The notes: a model not told the origin generated them from the sequence alone. Shown: positions 43,556 to 59,043, numbered from the stretch's first letter. The stretch is 64,000 nucleotides of DNA from Leptospira gomenensis (GCF_004770155.1 NZ_RQFA01000046.1:62001-126000), one strand, 5' to 3'. Numbers and translations: made by a program.

Positions 43556-44014
43556 TTATTTACAAGGTGTCGCTGTAGGAACCGGCTCCTTGGTTTCCAC
43601 ATCGATCAGTTTAAACGAAGCAGGCCCCAAAGCGACCAACTCCGGCGGTAAATATTCCAAATACAACTGCTGATCCGCCTTCAATTGAAAACAGCCGGCA
43701 ACCGTAGCGGATTCGGCTACGAAGTTACTCCGATCCGTCAGAAGAAGTTTGAATTCGTAGGCGCCAGGTTTCAACTCAACGAACGTTTCGGAAGAATATT
43801 TGATCCTATGTTCTTCGGTCTCGTTCAACTTGATGGAAGTACGATAAACGCTGGTAGAAAAAAAAGGACGCGACGTTCCTTCCAGATAAATCCCGGTTTT
43901 TCCGGGGATCCGAGTCAAATGGGAAACCGGATCCGACGGCACCGAGCGAGTTTGTTTTAATCCGCAAGCCGTCAAAAGAAGAATTCCGGACATCAATAGA
44001 ACTTTTTTAGTCAT
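43556..44014 (-). CDS. Lipoprotein, paralogue 1 of a tandem pair
   Basis: The 152-residue product has a classic lipobox LLTAC (Cys17). The mature part is a beta-rich domain of about 130 residues: TGIYLEGTS, FVELKPGAYEFKLLL, and GCFQLKADQQLYLEYLPPELV. It ends with a Cys after a proline run. It shares this whole pattern with the gene at 44106-44534 (TGIYLKA, FLELKPGKHEFNLRM, GCFELKPGQQLFFKY). The two conserved Cys probably form a disulphide. Function unknown. The two are tandem duplicates. Confidence 0.78.
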   Translation of the reverse strand: MTKKVLLMSGILLLTACGLKQTRSVPSDPVSHLTRIPGKTGIYLEGTSRPFFSTSVYRTSIKLNETEEHRIKYSSETFVELKPGAYEFKLLLTDRSNFVAESATVAGCFQLKADQQLYLEYLPPELVALGPASFKLIDVETKEPVPTATPCK

Positions 44015-44105
44015 TCTTTACCTTAATTTTTTCGGGAACGATCTACGATCATTCTTTCCATAGATTGTATTCGATCCGTTTTCGAAAACGGACCCGATCC
44101 TTTTT

Positions 44106-44534
44106 TTACGGACAGGAAAATGGGACGATTTCCCTCGTCTGTAAATCCTCGATCTCCAATTGACCGGGGGAAGTCGTCAAAAGAGGAGCCGCGTATTTGA
44201 AAAACAACTGTTGTCCGGGTTTCAATTCGAAACAACCGGTTACGATGCCGGAGCCGGATGCGGTTCCGTAATTCATTCTTAGATTGAATTCGTGTTTTCC
44301 CGGCTTAAGTTCCAAAAATTCCAGAATAGCGTATCTGAATTCCTTGACGGGATTTTTATCGACTCTCATTTCCATTCCCGAAAATAGCAAACCCGCTTGC
44401 GAATTGTGATAGATCGCCTTTAAATAAATTCCTGTCTCGGGGCGATCGGAATTTATACTCTGAATTTGACTCGGCCTCGCGCTACAAGAAAAAAAGAATA
44501 TTAGAATTATCTGAATTACAAGGATTCGTTTCAT
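44106..44534 (-). CDS. Lipoprotein, paralogue 2 of a tandem pair
   Basis: The start is taken at the ATG 44534 (MKRILVIQ); an ATG 48 bp earlier would run close to the upstream gene's stop. The 142-residue product has lipobox FFFSC (Cys17). It is homologous to the gene at 43556-44014, including a conserved G(T/S)...GCFELK.GQQL block and a C-terminal Cys. It lies about 50 bp after the RsbU-like phosphatase gene in the same direction, so it may be co-transcribed with it. Confidence 0.75.
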   Translation of the reverse strand: MKRILVIQIILIFFFSCSARPSQIQSINSDRPETGIYLKAIYHNSQAGLLFSGMEMRVDKNPVKEFRYAILEFLELKPGKHEFNLRMNYGTASGSGIVTGCFELKPGQQLFFKYAAPLLTTSPGQLEIEDLQTREIVPFSCP

Positions 44535-44585
44535 ATCCGTCGATAATGTTCCCGGAAAGAATTTCGGCAAACGTAAAAACAAAAT

Positions 44586-46643
44586 TCAACCGCCCGTTTT
44601 GGTCGTTTCCCGATTCGAAAAACCCGAAGGATTCTCCGTTCGTTGCACCGAACCGTTCAGGTCGAGGATCATCAAGGTTATATCGTCCTCGAACTGATCC
44701 CCTCGACCCGACCAACCTTTTACCGTTTCGAACACGAGTTGATTCAGAACTTTTCCCGTCGCGCCGGAATTGGATTTTAGAAGTTCGTAAAATCTCTGAT
44801 AACCGAATAATTGACCGAACTTATTTCTCGCCTCGGTGACGCCGTCGGTAAACAAAACGATCCGATCGTCGGCTTTGATCGGAATGATCATTTGTCCGTT
44901 CTTTAAATTCCCGTCCAATCCCATAATCCAACCGGGCAGAAATATCTCCCGAAATTCCCCGCGCGAACGATTGAGAATGGCTATGGGAGGATGACCCGCG
45001 TTCGAATAGACGACGACCCCTTTTTTCATATCAATGACAAGATAAGCCGCTGTGATGAAATGTTTTCCGTATTTTCCCATCAATGCTCGGTTGATGTTCT
45101 TCAATACGTCGGCCGGCTCCGATGATTTTCTAACTTCGATCGAAAAAGCGAGTTTGACCATCGATGCGATGATCGCCGCGGGAATTCCGTGACCGGAAAC
45201 GTCGCTGATAAAAATTCCCAATTTGCCGTTTCCGTAATCGTGAAAGTCGTAAAAATCTCCGCCGACGGAACTGGCGCATTCCATTCTAACCGACAACTCG
45301 ACGCCTTCCACCTTGGGAAGTTTATCCGGAAGAATGGATTCCTGCAGTTCTCTCGCGATCTTCAGCTCCTGTTCGATCTCGGAAAGTTTGATCTGATTTT
45401 CGTATGCGTCAATGCTCGTCTGCAGACTTTCGGCCTGAAGAGATTTAAAACGATCCGCAAGGGCGAAGGAAAGAAGCGTCATCTCGAACAAGGAACCGAT
45501 CAATGATCCCCAATTCGTGAATAGATTACTCGGCAAAACGGATAAATTCCGGAGAACAGTCGCCATGATAAAAACGACGAGAACGGACCAGGCCAGTAGA
45601 AAAAAGCGGGCCGGTCTGTATCCTTGACGATATCTGACGGTTCCGGCGTAAATTACGATCACCGAAGTAAAAATCGGCAACAAAGTCAACGCCTGCATAT
45701 TCCAAAAATAGAATATAGGAAAAACGGAAAGTACGGCTCCCACGATTCCGGGAACCATAAAAAGGATCAGAATAACATCCAATATCTTCGTATTACGATC
45801 CGTATGAAGAAACGATCTCGTGAATTGTACGGAAAAAACGATGGCGAGATACGCGAACGGCACAAGCAGATCATTCCACGATTTCAGCGGAAAATAAAGA
45901 TAATGGACGCCGACCCCCGTCACCGACAACTGCCAAAGGATGAAAAATAAAAGGTATAATACGTAAAAAAGATAACCCGCTTCCCGAACCGTGAATAACA
46001 CAAATCCGTTATATACGAGCATTACCAGGATCGCGCCGAAAAACAGACCGAAAAGTATGTTTTGAATCTGGACGTTTTCGAGGAATTCGTAGACCGTCCA
46101 GGCCTTTAGATTCAGAATCAAGGATCTTCTCGTGGAAACCTTGATCAGATATTCCTCCGTATTGGAGTTCGAAGCGACGAGACGATAAACCGGATGAAAG
46201 TAACGGACGCTCCTTTCTTTTTCGATCTCTTCGTATCGAATCGGAAAACCGGAAATTTTTTTATAAAGTTTGAATTCCTCGGAGGCGGGATTGGCCAATT
46301 CCAAAAACCAAGTATGAAAACCTGTAAAGCCGTCCTCCCGTTTCGCTTTAAAACGGAGCCAAAAAGAAGAGCGCGTATAACCCTTGGATACGGAATCTTT
46401 TCCGAAGTCCGCCCAATCCGGATTGAAAAAAGGATCGCTGAAATTCCGGATTCGAATCGTATCTGCGGGGTCTTCGAGAATTTGCAGGGACTTTCCTACG
46501 AATTCACCGTTCATCGTTTCGGAAAGAAGGAAAACGCTCTTTTTCGTAAGCGAAGAACTTTTCGTGCGCAAACCCGTTTGGGAAAGAAGAGAGGAAATTC
46601 CCGCACACAGAAGTACCGCGAAGAATAGGATTTTGCGGTTCAA
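44586..46643 (-). CDS. 7TMR-DISM sensor with PP2C (SpoIIE/RsbU) phosphatase
   Basis: The start is a TTG at 46643, whose TTGA overlaps the EVE gene stop, giving coupling. The 685-residue protein has a signal peptide and an extracellular 7TMR-DISM2-type domain (about 35-185). Seven membrane helices follow (about 195-395), then a coiled-coil linker (about 405-430) and a PP2C-like phosphatase domain (about 440-665). Metal-binding motifs are conserved: SVGGDFYDF, FISDVSGHGIPAAI, FTDGVTEARN and FEDDITLMIL. It would dephosphorylate an anti-sigma-antagonist or similar phosphoprotein in response to an external signal. The domain set parallels the cyclase sensors at the left of the window, with a different output. 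Confidence 0.88.
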   Translation of the reverse strand: MNRKILFFAVLLCAGISSLLSQTGLRTKSSSLTKKSVFLLSETMNGEFVGKSLQILEDPADTIRIRNFSDPFFNPDWADFGKDSVSKGYTRSSFWLRFKAKREDGFTGFHTWFLELANPASEEFKLYKKISGFPIRYEEIEKERSVRYFHPVYRLVASNSNTEEYLIKVSTRRSLILNLKAWTVYEFLENVQIQNILFGLFFGAILVMLVYNGFVLFTVREAGYLFYVLYLLFFILWQLSVTGVGVHYLYFPLKSWNDLLVPFAYLAIVFSVQFTRSFLHTDRNTKILDVILILFMVPGIVGAVLSVFPIFYFWNMQALTLLPIFTSVIVIYAGTVRYRQGYRPARFFLLAWSVLVVFIMATVLRNLSVLPSNLFTNWGSLIGSLFEMTLLSFALADRFKSLQAESLQTSIDAYENQIKLSEIEQELKIARELQESILPDKLPKVEGVELSVRMECASSVGGDFYDFHDYGNGKLGIFISDVSGHGIPAAIIASMVKLAFSIEVRKSSEPADVLKNINRALMGKYGKHFITAAYLVIDMKKGVVVYSNAGHPPIAILNRSRGEFREIFLPGWIMGLDGNLKNGQMIIPIKADDRIVLFTDGVTEARNKFGQLFGYQRFYELLKSNSGATGKVLNQLVFETVKGWSGRGDQFEDDITLMILDLNGSVQRTENPSGFSNRETTKTGG

Positions 46644-47106
46644 AGTTTCACGCCCGCAAGTCCCAGAATGTACTGAAACTCGGCGGGAGAAACGGGCTGA
46701 ATGGAGAGGCGCGATCCTTTTTGCAGAAGCACCATGTTCTTCAGTTGTTTGTGCTTTTTCATTTCTTCCATCGTGACAGGTTCGGGGAATTTCTTTTTAA
46801 ATTTGATATCCACCATATACCAGGTAGGCTTCTCCAACTTACTCTTCGGATCGAAGTATTTGTGAGAAGGATCGAACGCGAAACGATCCGGATAACCGGG
46901 TTTCACCACTTCCGCGATTCCTACGATGGAAAGGGGGTTGGCCCTACTATGGTAAAAGAGAACTAAATCCCCTTTTTGAATACTGTCACGCAAGAAATTG
47001 CGCGCTTGATAATTTCTAACCCCTTCCCAAGGCGCGATCCGGGAAGGAGCGTTGTAGAGATCGTCGATCGAAAAAACGTCCGGTTCTGTCTTAAAAAGCC
47101 AGTAAT

Positions 47107-47110
<4 letters not shown>
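46640..47110 (-). CDS. EVE-domain protein
   Basis: The 156-residue protein is a stand-alone EVE (PUA-like) domain: [49 protein letters not shown], and the characteristic Trp/Tyr-rich end ([10 protein letters not shown]). EVE domains bind modified bases in DNA or RNA and related proteins occur in YTH-like and restriction-associated systems; here the context is housekeeping. Its ATG overlaps the ftsH stop (47107-47110) and its TGA overlaps the phosphatase start, so three genes are chained. Confidence 0.9.
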
Positions 47111-49071
<1,961 letters not shown>

Positions 49072-49309
49072 GGAGTTCTCCCGTTAACTTAGACGCCTGT
49101 GAGATACAAAAAACAGGCAAGAGGTTCCTTCCGATAGCATTTCACGTTTCTTCAAAAAGGCAAGGAAGAATTGATCGAAACGTAGAAACGGAATCCGAAA
49201 GAAGAGGCAAATCTTGGAAATTTTTTACTGCGACTTTGAAAATTCGAACCTACGGATCAAAAACAGAGCGATACAAAACGCCGCCCTTCGCGACAAAAAC
49301 GCGACGATT

Positions 49310-49896
<587 letters not shown>

Positions 49897-49920
49897 ATTA
49901 GACCTGATGAAAGTTCCGTT

Positions 49921-50553
<633 letters not shown>

Positions 50554-50557
50554 TCTT

Positions 50558-52263
<1,706 letters not shown>

Positions 52264-52289
52264 GTTTAATCAATGTCAGTAAAACAATT

Positions 52290-53263
<974 letters not shown>

Positions 53264-53379
53264 ACGATTCCCCTTCAAAATCCTTTTCCGTAAAAAATCC
53301 GAAACGAGACCCTATGATTAGAATATTAAAATTTTCTGTTTTTCTAATTCTTTTTGAAAAAGACCACATCTACTTTCGC

Positions 53380-54324
53380 TCAGCGTAAAACCGATCCGAT
53401 CTCGCCTAAGATACGTTTTACGAGATGTTCGGGATTTTTCAGGATAACGTTTTTTCCGAACGGAAGAAGGATTTCCAAAAACCAATCTTCCTCCCTGATT
53501 TTGGCCTTGGACAGATGATAAACGACGCCGTCCGCTTCCTTCCGAATCGAAGTCCTTTCCAAACCCAGTTTTCGATTCAGATTGTAGAAGACCTCTTTCG
53601 TGTGCCAGATTTCGGCGACTCCGGAGGAATTTTCCCGATTTTTTCGAAACGTTTCGAACTCGAGGATATAGTCCGATTTTTTTCGGCCGGCGGGTTGTTG
53701 AATCGGATCGGTTCCGACGGCGACGGAAAGTATATGATCCAGACGGAAATTCCGCGGAGCGTTTCTTTCGTGGCAATAACCCAACAGATAATCTTCGATC
53801 GAATGAAACAAAAACCAAGGATCCACTTTTCTGCGCAACGGCCTGTCTTCCTTTCTGGATTGGTATTCCAAAACGAGCGACTTACCGTTCCGAAGCGCCT
53901 CTTCGATCGTATGTTTATAGACGGCGAACGTGTTTTGTCCGGTTACCGGAAGTATGGAAATAATTTTTTGATGAATTTTGTGGGATACGGACCGGAAATT
54001 CGGATCTTTTTCGGTCTCCGAAGATTCCTCCAAAATACGGCGTAATAAGAGCCATTCGCGGATGCTCAGCCGAAGATCGGAATCGAAACGAAACGGAAGA
54101 AACAAACCGAACGTATCCGTTTCGGAATCGTAATCCACCTGGATCAAATCTGCCACGTGCGGCGTCGTTCCCAAAAAGAAAAGTTCGCCGAGTTGTTCCT
54201 TGAGATCCTTATGATTGCCGACTCCGGTGACGCTCGCCAGTTCGTCCAAGGTCATACGTTTGCCGTCCTTAAGATGACGGATGAGATTCAATTTGAAGTT
54301 CAGTCGTGCCGTACTAGGATTCAT
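53380..54324 (-). CDS. WYL-domain transcriptional regulator
   Basis: The start is taken at the ATG 54324 (MNPSTARLNF), preceded by GCAGG. The 314-residue protein has an N-terminal winged-helix-like part (about 10-90; RHLKDGKRMTLDELASVTGV). A WYL domain follows (about 140-225), with VLEYQSRKEDRPLRRKVDPWFLF (strand and Arg), WF-L in place of the WYL core, and YLLGYCHERNAPRNFRLDHI. A C-terminal WCX-like region ends it. WYL proteins bind nucleic-acid-type ligands or ssDNA and regulate DNA damage or defence genes. It is divergent from the membrane protein gene at 54492. Confidence 0.8.
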   Translation of the reverse strand: MNPSTARLNFKLNLIRHLKDGKRMTLDELASVTGVGNHKDLKEQLGELFFLGTTPHVADLIQVDYDSETDTFGLFLPFRFDSDLRLSIREWLLLRRILEESSETEKDPNFRSVSHKIHQKIISILPVTGQNTFAVYKHTIEEALRNGKSLVLEYQSRKEDRPLRRKVDPWFLFHSIEDYLLGYCHERNAPRNFRLDHILSVAVGTDPIQQPAGRKKSDYILEFETFRKNRENSSGVAEIWHTKEVFYNLNRKLGLERTSIRKEADGVVYHLSKAKIREEDWFLEILLPFGKNVILKNPEHLVKRILGEIGSVLR

Positions 54325-54491
54325 GAAAACCTGCGTCCTCAAAGCTAAAATGTCCGCGCTTTCTGTAAACCGGAAATGACGACTCGTTCCACCGTTTTGC
54401 GATTTCGAAACCGAGGAATTTCGGATTCTCCGGTCGAAAACCGCGGGGCATAGGGATTGACAAACGCTCGCGCGGAAAAATCCTCCATGAA

Positions 54492-55913
54492 ATGCGAAAG
54501 TCGTTTTGGTTCTGGCTTTTCCTATTCCTTCCGGCGATTTACTATGTCGGAGCGGTTCTCAGTTGGGATAAAAAAAAGAAACTTCCGATCACGGGCGACG
54601 AGCCGCATTATATAATGATTTCGGAAAGTCTTTTTGCGGATCGTGACTTCGATCTCGCGAATAATTATCGAGAGGACGAAGTTTCCAAAAGAATAATCGG
54701 CCCCGTGGACGTGGAACGACATACGATCGCCAAGGGGGAAAAACGGTTCAGCATTCACTCCGCAGGAACCGCATTTTTGGTTTGGATCGGCTACGCGTTT
54801 TCCGGAATCAAAGGAGCAAGAATCGCTCTCGCTCTTTTTGCGGGATTATTGCCGTTCATTTTTTACGGAATCGCAAGGATCTGGGAAATTTCCAAGGTGG
54901 AATCGACCCTACTTTCCCTGGCGTATTCCGCGGCTCTTCCCTTCCCCTTGGCCGCGGGACAAATTTTTCCGGATCTTCCTTCGGGAATCGTAATAAGCGC
55001 TATCGCGTTATTCGCGTTCGCAATCGAAGAACGGAATAATATATCAAAAAAAAAGAATATTCTGTTTTTTGTATGCGGTTTCTCCGCCGGGTTCCTTGTT
55101 TGGTTGCACGTAAAAAACGCTCCGATTTCGATCGTGATTCTCATTTGGATTACGAGCCTAAAACGGACGGAAACCGGGTCGAAACGGGTTCTGTGGACGG
55201 GCGCTGCCGTTCCGTTTTTTCTCCTTTTGATTTCCAATCTTCTTTGGTTCGGAAACGGACTCGGGCCGTATTCTGAAACGGACGGATCCGACGTTCCTCC
55301 AACGGTCAGCTTCGATCTTGCGCATTGGGTCACAGTTTTTGCGGGACTTTGGACGGATAGAAATCAGGGAATCTGGTTTCAAAACCCGCTCGTTTGGATC
55401 TTCGGTTCGATCGGTTGGATTCGGATTTTGAAGAATCGGAAATTCCGAAGAATGGGCGTTCTATTTTCTTTGATCGTGCTTTTACAGCTAAATCTCAACG
55501 CGGCGCATCCGTGTTCTTACGGTTGTTTATCCTTGCCGGGAAGGTTTCAGTGGAGCAGCGCCCCGCTTCTATTTACGATCGTGGCCTGCGGCTGGGCGGG
55601 AATCCGTCCTCGCTCCGCCAAGATCGCCTTTTCATTGTTAGTAATTTCTGTCGCTTATCAATTTTGGATCGGAAAGTATTGGTTCGATCACGTCGCGTCC
55701 TTGTATCATACGATGCAACCGGATCCTTCACTCAGACCCGGCTTTTTTCCCGAGGCGATTCTTTCCTATCTCCCTTCCTGGACGGACACGGAGGAATCTT
55801 GGAAAAGCGGATTGAATTGGATTTGGTTGTCTTTTTTCGTTTCCGTGCCTTTTCTCGCGGAATTTTTGTTTACCCGGAACGGGAATCAAAATGAGACCGG
55901 TCCCAATCCTTAG
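54492..55913 (+). CDS. Multi-pass membrane protein, GT-C-like
   Basis: The 473-residue protein has about ten to eleven membrane helices. After the first helix lies KLPITGDEPHYIMISESL (about 30-47), the T-G-D-E-P-H-Y motif of GT-C-type glycosyltransferases and related Leptospira proteins, whose Asp-Glu would face the periplasm as the acceptor/donor site. A soluble tail with KSGLNWIWL ends in membrane. There is a clear start at 54492. The donor is presumably polyprenyl-linked sugar; the acceptor is unknown. Confidence 0.75.
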   Translation: MRKSFWFWLFLFLPAIYYVGAVLSWDKKKKLPITGDEPHYIMISESLFADRDFDLANNYREDEVSKRIIGPVDVERHTIAKGEKRFSIHSAGTAFLVWIGYAFSGIKGARIALALFAGLLPFIFYGIARIWEISKVESTLLSLAYSAALPFPLAAGQIFPDLPSGIVISAIALFAFAIEERNNISKKKNILFFVCGFSAGFLVWLHVKNAPISIVILIWITSLKRTETGSKRVLWTGAAVPFFLLLISNLLWFGNGLGPYSETDGSDVPPTVSFDLAHWVTVFAGLWTDRNQGIWFQNPLVWIFGSIGWIRILKNRKFRRMGVLFSLIVLLQLNLNAAHPCSYGCLSLPGRFQWSSAPLLFTIVACGWAGIRPRSAKIAFSLLVISVAYQFWIGKYWFDHVASLYHTMQPDPSLRPGFFPEAILSYLPSWTDTEESWKSGLNWIWLSFFVSVPFLAEFLFTRNGNQNETGPNP

Positions 55914-55970
55914 TTGACAGAAAACGGAAACCAGAACCAATCATTGAAAAGACGGAGCGCTGATCCAATC

Positions 55971-56246
55971 ATGAAACGTATTTCCCATTTCCTTTTAAAA
56001 ATCGTTTTCGCGTCGGCCCTTTTCGGAATTCCGACTTCCGTACAGCGGGCTCAGGAAGCGGAACAAGCGCCTCCCAAAGAAAAGATGATTTGTCAAAAAA
56101 TCGAATTGATCATTAACGGACAACTTTACGACGACGGACACAAATGCGTTTCTCCGGAAGCGATCTGTTACCTCGTGGAGGGGCTTTCCCTGAGTTGTTT
56201 TGCGAATCCCAAACCGATTCCCGATCCGAACCGCAAACAGAAGTAA
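55971..56246 (+). CDS. Small secreted protein
   Basis: The ATG at 55971 is chosen (a TTG at 55914 would add a non-signal leader). The 91-residue product has a signal peptide (about 1-27, cut near VQRAQ). A short mature part has three to four Cys (MICQKIE, HKCVSPEAICYLV, LSCFANP), which could form two disulphides. It ends with proline/lysine residues. Follows the membrane protein closely and shares its direction. I recognise no family. Confidence 0.6.
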   Translation: MKRISHFLLKIVFASALFGIPTSVQRAQEAEQAPPKEKMICQKIELIINGQLYDDGHKCVSPEAICYLVEGLSLSCFANPKPIPDPNRKQK

Positions 56247-56350
56247 AACCGCATTCGCGTTTTTACTCAAACCGATTCGTCCCCTCATCCGCAACCTCCT
56301 TGCTTCGGAACCAAAACGAGAACGAGAAGAAACCGCGGGAAAAGTACAAT

Positions 56351-56380
56351 AAAAAAGGCGTCTTTCCAGACGCCTTTTTT
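56351..56380. terminator. Strong bidirectional terminator
   Basis: AAAAAAGGCGTC and GACGCCTTTTTT form a perfect 12-bp inverted repeat around TTTCCA, with T-runs on both strands. It separates the convergent genes at 55971 and 56741. Confidence 0.93.
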
Positions 56381-56405
56381 ATTCAGTCGAAAAGCCGATT
56401 CAGAA

Positions 56406-56741
56406 TCAGAGACTACCTAAAACGGCTTGGTATCTCTGCGCTTCTTTTTCCAGCGCCTGCGCTTGTTTCAGATATTTCTGAGATTGAGCGTTGCTGGCGA
56501 GGAATTTTCCTCCGGTGGATCGTTTTGCGAGTTCACGGAGTTCTTCCGCTCTGGTCGCTTTTTGTTGGGCAATCGCTTTCAGATAATTTCCCACGGCGGT
56601 TTTCTGTTCTTTGGTTACTGCGCTTTCCACGATCGCTTTTTCAAGAAGCTGATCTTCCACTTCTTCGGAAACTGCGAAAACGGAACCGGTCGCCAAAAGG
56701 CCTACAAGGGAGAGCACCGATACGAGTCTGCTTTTATTCAT
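56406..56741 (-). CDS. Small secreted helical protein
   Basis: The ATG at 56741 follows GAGG by 8 bp; an ATG at 56795 lacks a site. The 111-residue product has a signal peptide (about 1-23, ending SVFAV). An all-helical mature part of about 88 residues follows (EDQLLEKAIVESAVTKEQ..., SQKYLKQAQALEKEAQRYQAV). A strong ribosome site and a perfect terminator suggest high expression. No family is recognised. The next 1.3 kb upstream carries no confident gene. Confidence 0.72.
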   Translation of the reverse strand: MNKSRLVSVLSLVGLLATGSVFAVSEEVEDQLLEKAIVESAVTKEQKTAVGNYLKAIAQQKATRAEELRELAKRSTGGKFLASNAQSQKYLKQAQALEKEAQRYQAVLGSL

Positions 56742-57452
56742 GATTGAAACCTCAAATGAGTTTTTATTTTTTGAAGAACGAATCTTCATTACCAAATAGA
56801 CTCCGCCCGTTTCGAAAATAAATCAAAAAAATTTTTTACGGGCTTTTTTACCGAAAAAAATCGATCAAACGAATTTCATATATAATAAAATCATTATATT
56901 CCATTTTATTTAAGCACGAGAAATCGATTTTTGGTTCAAACTCCGCAACGTTGAAAAAGAGAGCGTATCATTTGTAAGATCCGCCGTTCGATTGATTCCT
57001 ATTCGCGCACAACGAAATCGGTTGCTGAATCGAGATGCGATTGTTGCGTTTCGATACATCGGGTTTTATTCGTTGAACAGTTCTTTCCGATTTCATACTT
57101 GGAATTGAGGAAATCGTATTCAAGATTGCAAATCACAGCTTTCTATTTGAAGAAAGGGGCAATTTTACCGCAAAGTCGATTGGTGCTTATTTTATGGGCA
57201 TTCATTTTTCAATTAATTTGCCGTTTTTTTGGGCTCCTTTGCACAAAAAAGACCCAAACCTATCAGGAAGTTTTCAGAAAGAATCGAACTTGGGCACGCG
57301 AAAAACACGCAAAGAAGAAAGTTTTTCGGTGATTCCCGAGGAAACCGAGGAGTTCCTACGAATTGATTCTTGTATATCGGCCTGGCACTGGCTTCCAGGC
57401 GATTCAAGCGACATAATTTAGAAATGCGTTTTTCCGAAACACTGTGTCCGTG

Positions 57453-57574
57453 GGTGTGAGTTCCCGCGTATTTTCCCCGTAATACAACGAATCCGCCGGA
57501 ATTCAAAAAACGTATGAGTTCCCACGTTTTGCCGCACTACGCGCGGAGCCGTGTGAGTTCCCACACAATTCCCC
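57453..57574 (+). repeat. 122-bp direct repeat, copy 1
   Basis: This sequence is repeated without difference at 57768-57889 (315 bp later). It contains three GAGTTCCC(A/G)C motifs (57458, 57516, 57555), spaced 58 and 39 bp, with inner spacers like those at 13410 and 23700. Confidence 0.9.
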
Positions 57575-57767
57575 CGCAAGCGACACGCAGGGCTTGGTCC
57601 CGTATCCAGGTAACAGCCGATCCGAAACGAAAAATACTTCGAAACACGGGGTTTTTAGGACCGAGCGAAGCGAGCCCGAAGTCGGCGCGGTCCGCAAAAC
57701 GACTTGCACGAAGTAATTTTTCTCACAAACTGCGGTTCGTTTCGCGGATGCGGCCCGCCCCTTTCTT

Positions 57768-57889
57768 GGTGTGAGTTCCCGCGTATTTTCCCCGTAATAC
57801 AACGAATCCGCCGGAATTCAAAAAACGTATGAGTTCCCACGTTTTGCCGCACTACGCGCGGAGCCGTGTGAGTTCCCACACAATTCCCC
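57768..57889 (+). repeat. 122-bp direct repeat, copy 2
   Basis: Identical to 57453-57574. The 193 bp between the copies hold no gene but include GC-rich inverted pieces (for example GGACCGAGCGAAGCGAGCCC). Exact identity points to recent duplication or gene conversion. Confidence 0.9.
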
Positions 57890-58060
57890 GTAAAACAACA
57901 AAACCAGCGTGTCCAACCCCGGACCAAACTCCCAACTCAAGGTCGGTTCTCAACAACACAATGCTCCCTTCCTACGACAAACGATTGGACGAAGGCTGGG
58001 GAGCGTTTTTTACGAATTGTGCAAACTCGAATTCGTCAAAATCTTGGAACCGGAGAACCC

Positions 58061-58483
58061 ATGAAATATCTGCACACAATGATTCGAGTTTTGGATCTCG
58101 AAAAAGCCCTCGATTTTTTTTGCCTCACGCTCGGACTCGTCGTGGTCCGTAAAAAAGAACATCCGGAAGGAAAATATACGCTCGTCTTTTTATCCACGGG
58201 AGAACCGGATGCGCCCGAACTGGAACTCACATACAACTGGGGACAACAGGAACCCTATTCGTTCGGAAGAAACTTCGGCCATGTCGCGTACGAAGTGGAC
58301 AACATCTACGAAACCTGCGCGCGCGTCGCCGAACGTGGAATCGTAATCAACAGACCGCCTCGAGACGGGAGAATGGCGTTCATCCGTTCTCCGGACAATA
58401 TCTCCGTCGAACTACTTCAAAAAGGACACGCGCTTCCTCCCCAAGAGCCCTGGATATCCATGCCCAACACGGGAGAATGGTAA
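58061..58483 (+). CDS. gloA: Glyoxalase I (lactoylglutathione lyase) type
   Basis: The ATG at 58061 is preceded by GGAG; an earlier in-frame ATG lacks one. The 140-residue protein is a VOC metalloenzyme. The four metal ligands of GloA are visible: His5 (YLHTMIRV), Glu in ELELTYNWG (about 56-60), His in FGHVAYEV (about 76), and Glu in SVELLQKG (about 124). The F-S-x-T-Y/ELTYNWG block is typical of lactoylglutathione lyase, which converts the methylglyoxal-thiol adduct to S-lactoylglutathione. It is followed by a good terminator. Confidence 0.88.
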   Translation: MKYLHTMIRVLDLEKALDFFCLTLGLVVVRKKEHPEGKYTLVFLSTGEPDAPELELTYNWGQQEPYSFGRNFGHVAYEVDNIYETCARVAERGIVINRPPRDGRMAFIRSPDNISVELLQKGHALPPQEPWISMPNTGEW

Positions 58484-58502
58484 ACGCGGAATTTTTCTCA
58501 GG

Positions 58503-58536
58503 AATCCGACTTTTCAAACCAGGTCGGATTTTTCTT
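58503..58536 (+). terminator. Rho-independent terminator after gloA
   Basis: AATCCGAC and GTCGGATT make an 8-bp perfect stem around a 12-nt loop, followed by TTTCTT. It lies 20 bp after the gloA stop, and the next promoter begins immediately after. Confidence 0.85.
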
Positions 58537-58565
58537 GACTTTATATAGTGTATATGCACTATATA
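58535..58565 (+). promoter_or_regulatory. Promoter with MarR-type palindromic operator
   Basis: A TTGACT (-35-like) at 58535-58540 is followed by the palindrome TAGTGTATATGCACTA (58546-58561, one mismatch between arms), embedded in TATA.../...TATA. The -10 box would overlap the right arm (CTATAT). A repressor bound here would block RNA polymerase. The same 16-bp sequence, perfect, lies at 59622-59637. Confidence 0.72.
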
Positions 58566-58587
58566 AAGATAAAACGGAGGAAAAGCG

Positions 58588-59043
58588 ATGGAAGAAAATT
58601 TCCGATTCAAACATAGGATTCCAGTTCGTTTCAGCGACACCGACGTAAACGGACACGTAAACAATCGAAACTACAACTCGTATTGCGACGAAGCGAAAAT
58701 GAGCGCATTCGTGGAATCCGGAGTGGACCTGGACACGATGAAACAAAACGGAATCGGCCCCATAGTCTACAAAGCCGAATACGAATATCTTTCCGATTTG
58801 AAATATCCGGATCAAGTGATCGTAAAAACCAAAGTGGAATTCATCAAACGTACCAGGGCTGTTTTTATCCAGGAATTGCGCCGAGAATCGGACGACTCGG
58901 TCGTATGCAGAGTTAAGTCCTACGGAATGTGGATCAATTTTTTCACGAAAAAACCCGCCTTCCTACCCGAGGAGGTCCTACAAAAAATGGGAGAATGGAA
59001 AAGTAAACCGGAATCGGAAACGAAGGAAGCCATTTCCGTTTAA
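58588..59043 (+). CDS. Acyl-CoA thioesterase, 4HBT/YbgC-like
   Basis: The 151-residue hotdog protein has a GGAGG ribosome site. The N-terminus IPVRFSDTDVNGHVNNRNYNSYCDEA (about 11-36) carries the Asp and the G-H-V-N-N of the 4HBT active site. FLEEARMSAF-like helix and YLSDLKYPDQVIVKTKVEFIKRTRAVF follow. It would cleave acyl-CoA thioesters. It is first of a thioesterase-MarR-thiolase group and directly follows the palindromic operator, suggesting repression by the MarR protein. Confidence 0.85.
   Translation: MEENFRFKHRIPVRFSDTDVNGHVNNRNYNSYCDEAKMSAFVESGVDLDTMKQNGIGPIVYKAEYEYLSDLKYPDQVIVKTKVEFIKRTRAVFIQELRRESDDSVVCRVKSYGMWINFFTKKPAFLPEEVLQKMGEWKSKPESETKEAISV

Larger units (their letters stand above)
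56742..58060. other. Long gap (1.3 kb) with dispersed repeats
   Basis: No confident gene. AT-rich sequence near 56750-56930 probably holds the promoter of the small secreted gene (minus). From 57345 on, GAGTTCC motifs and the two 122-bp copies dominate. A short frame at 57099-57332 starts at TTG with no ribosome site and shows no family traits. Confidence 0.6.

Noticed and set aside
57099..57332. 77-codon frame in the long gap
   Set aside because: It starts at TTG without a Shine-Dalgarno sequence, has mixed hydrophobic and Lys/Arg-rich content with no family traits, and sits in repeat-rich non-coding DNA.
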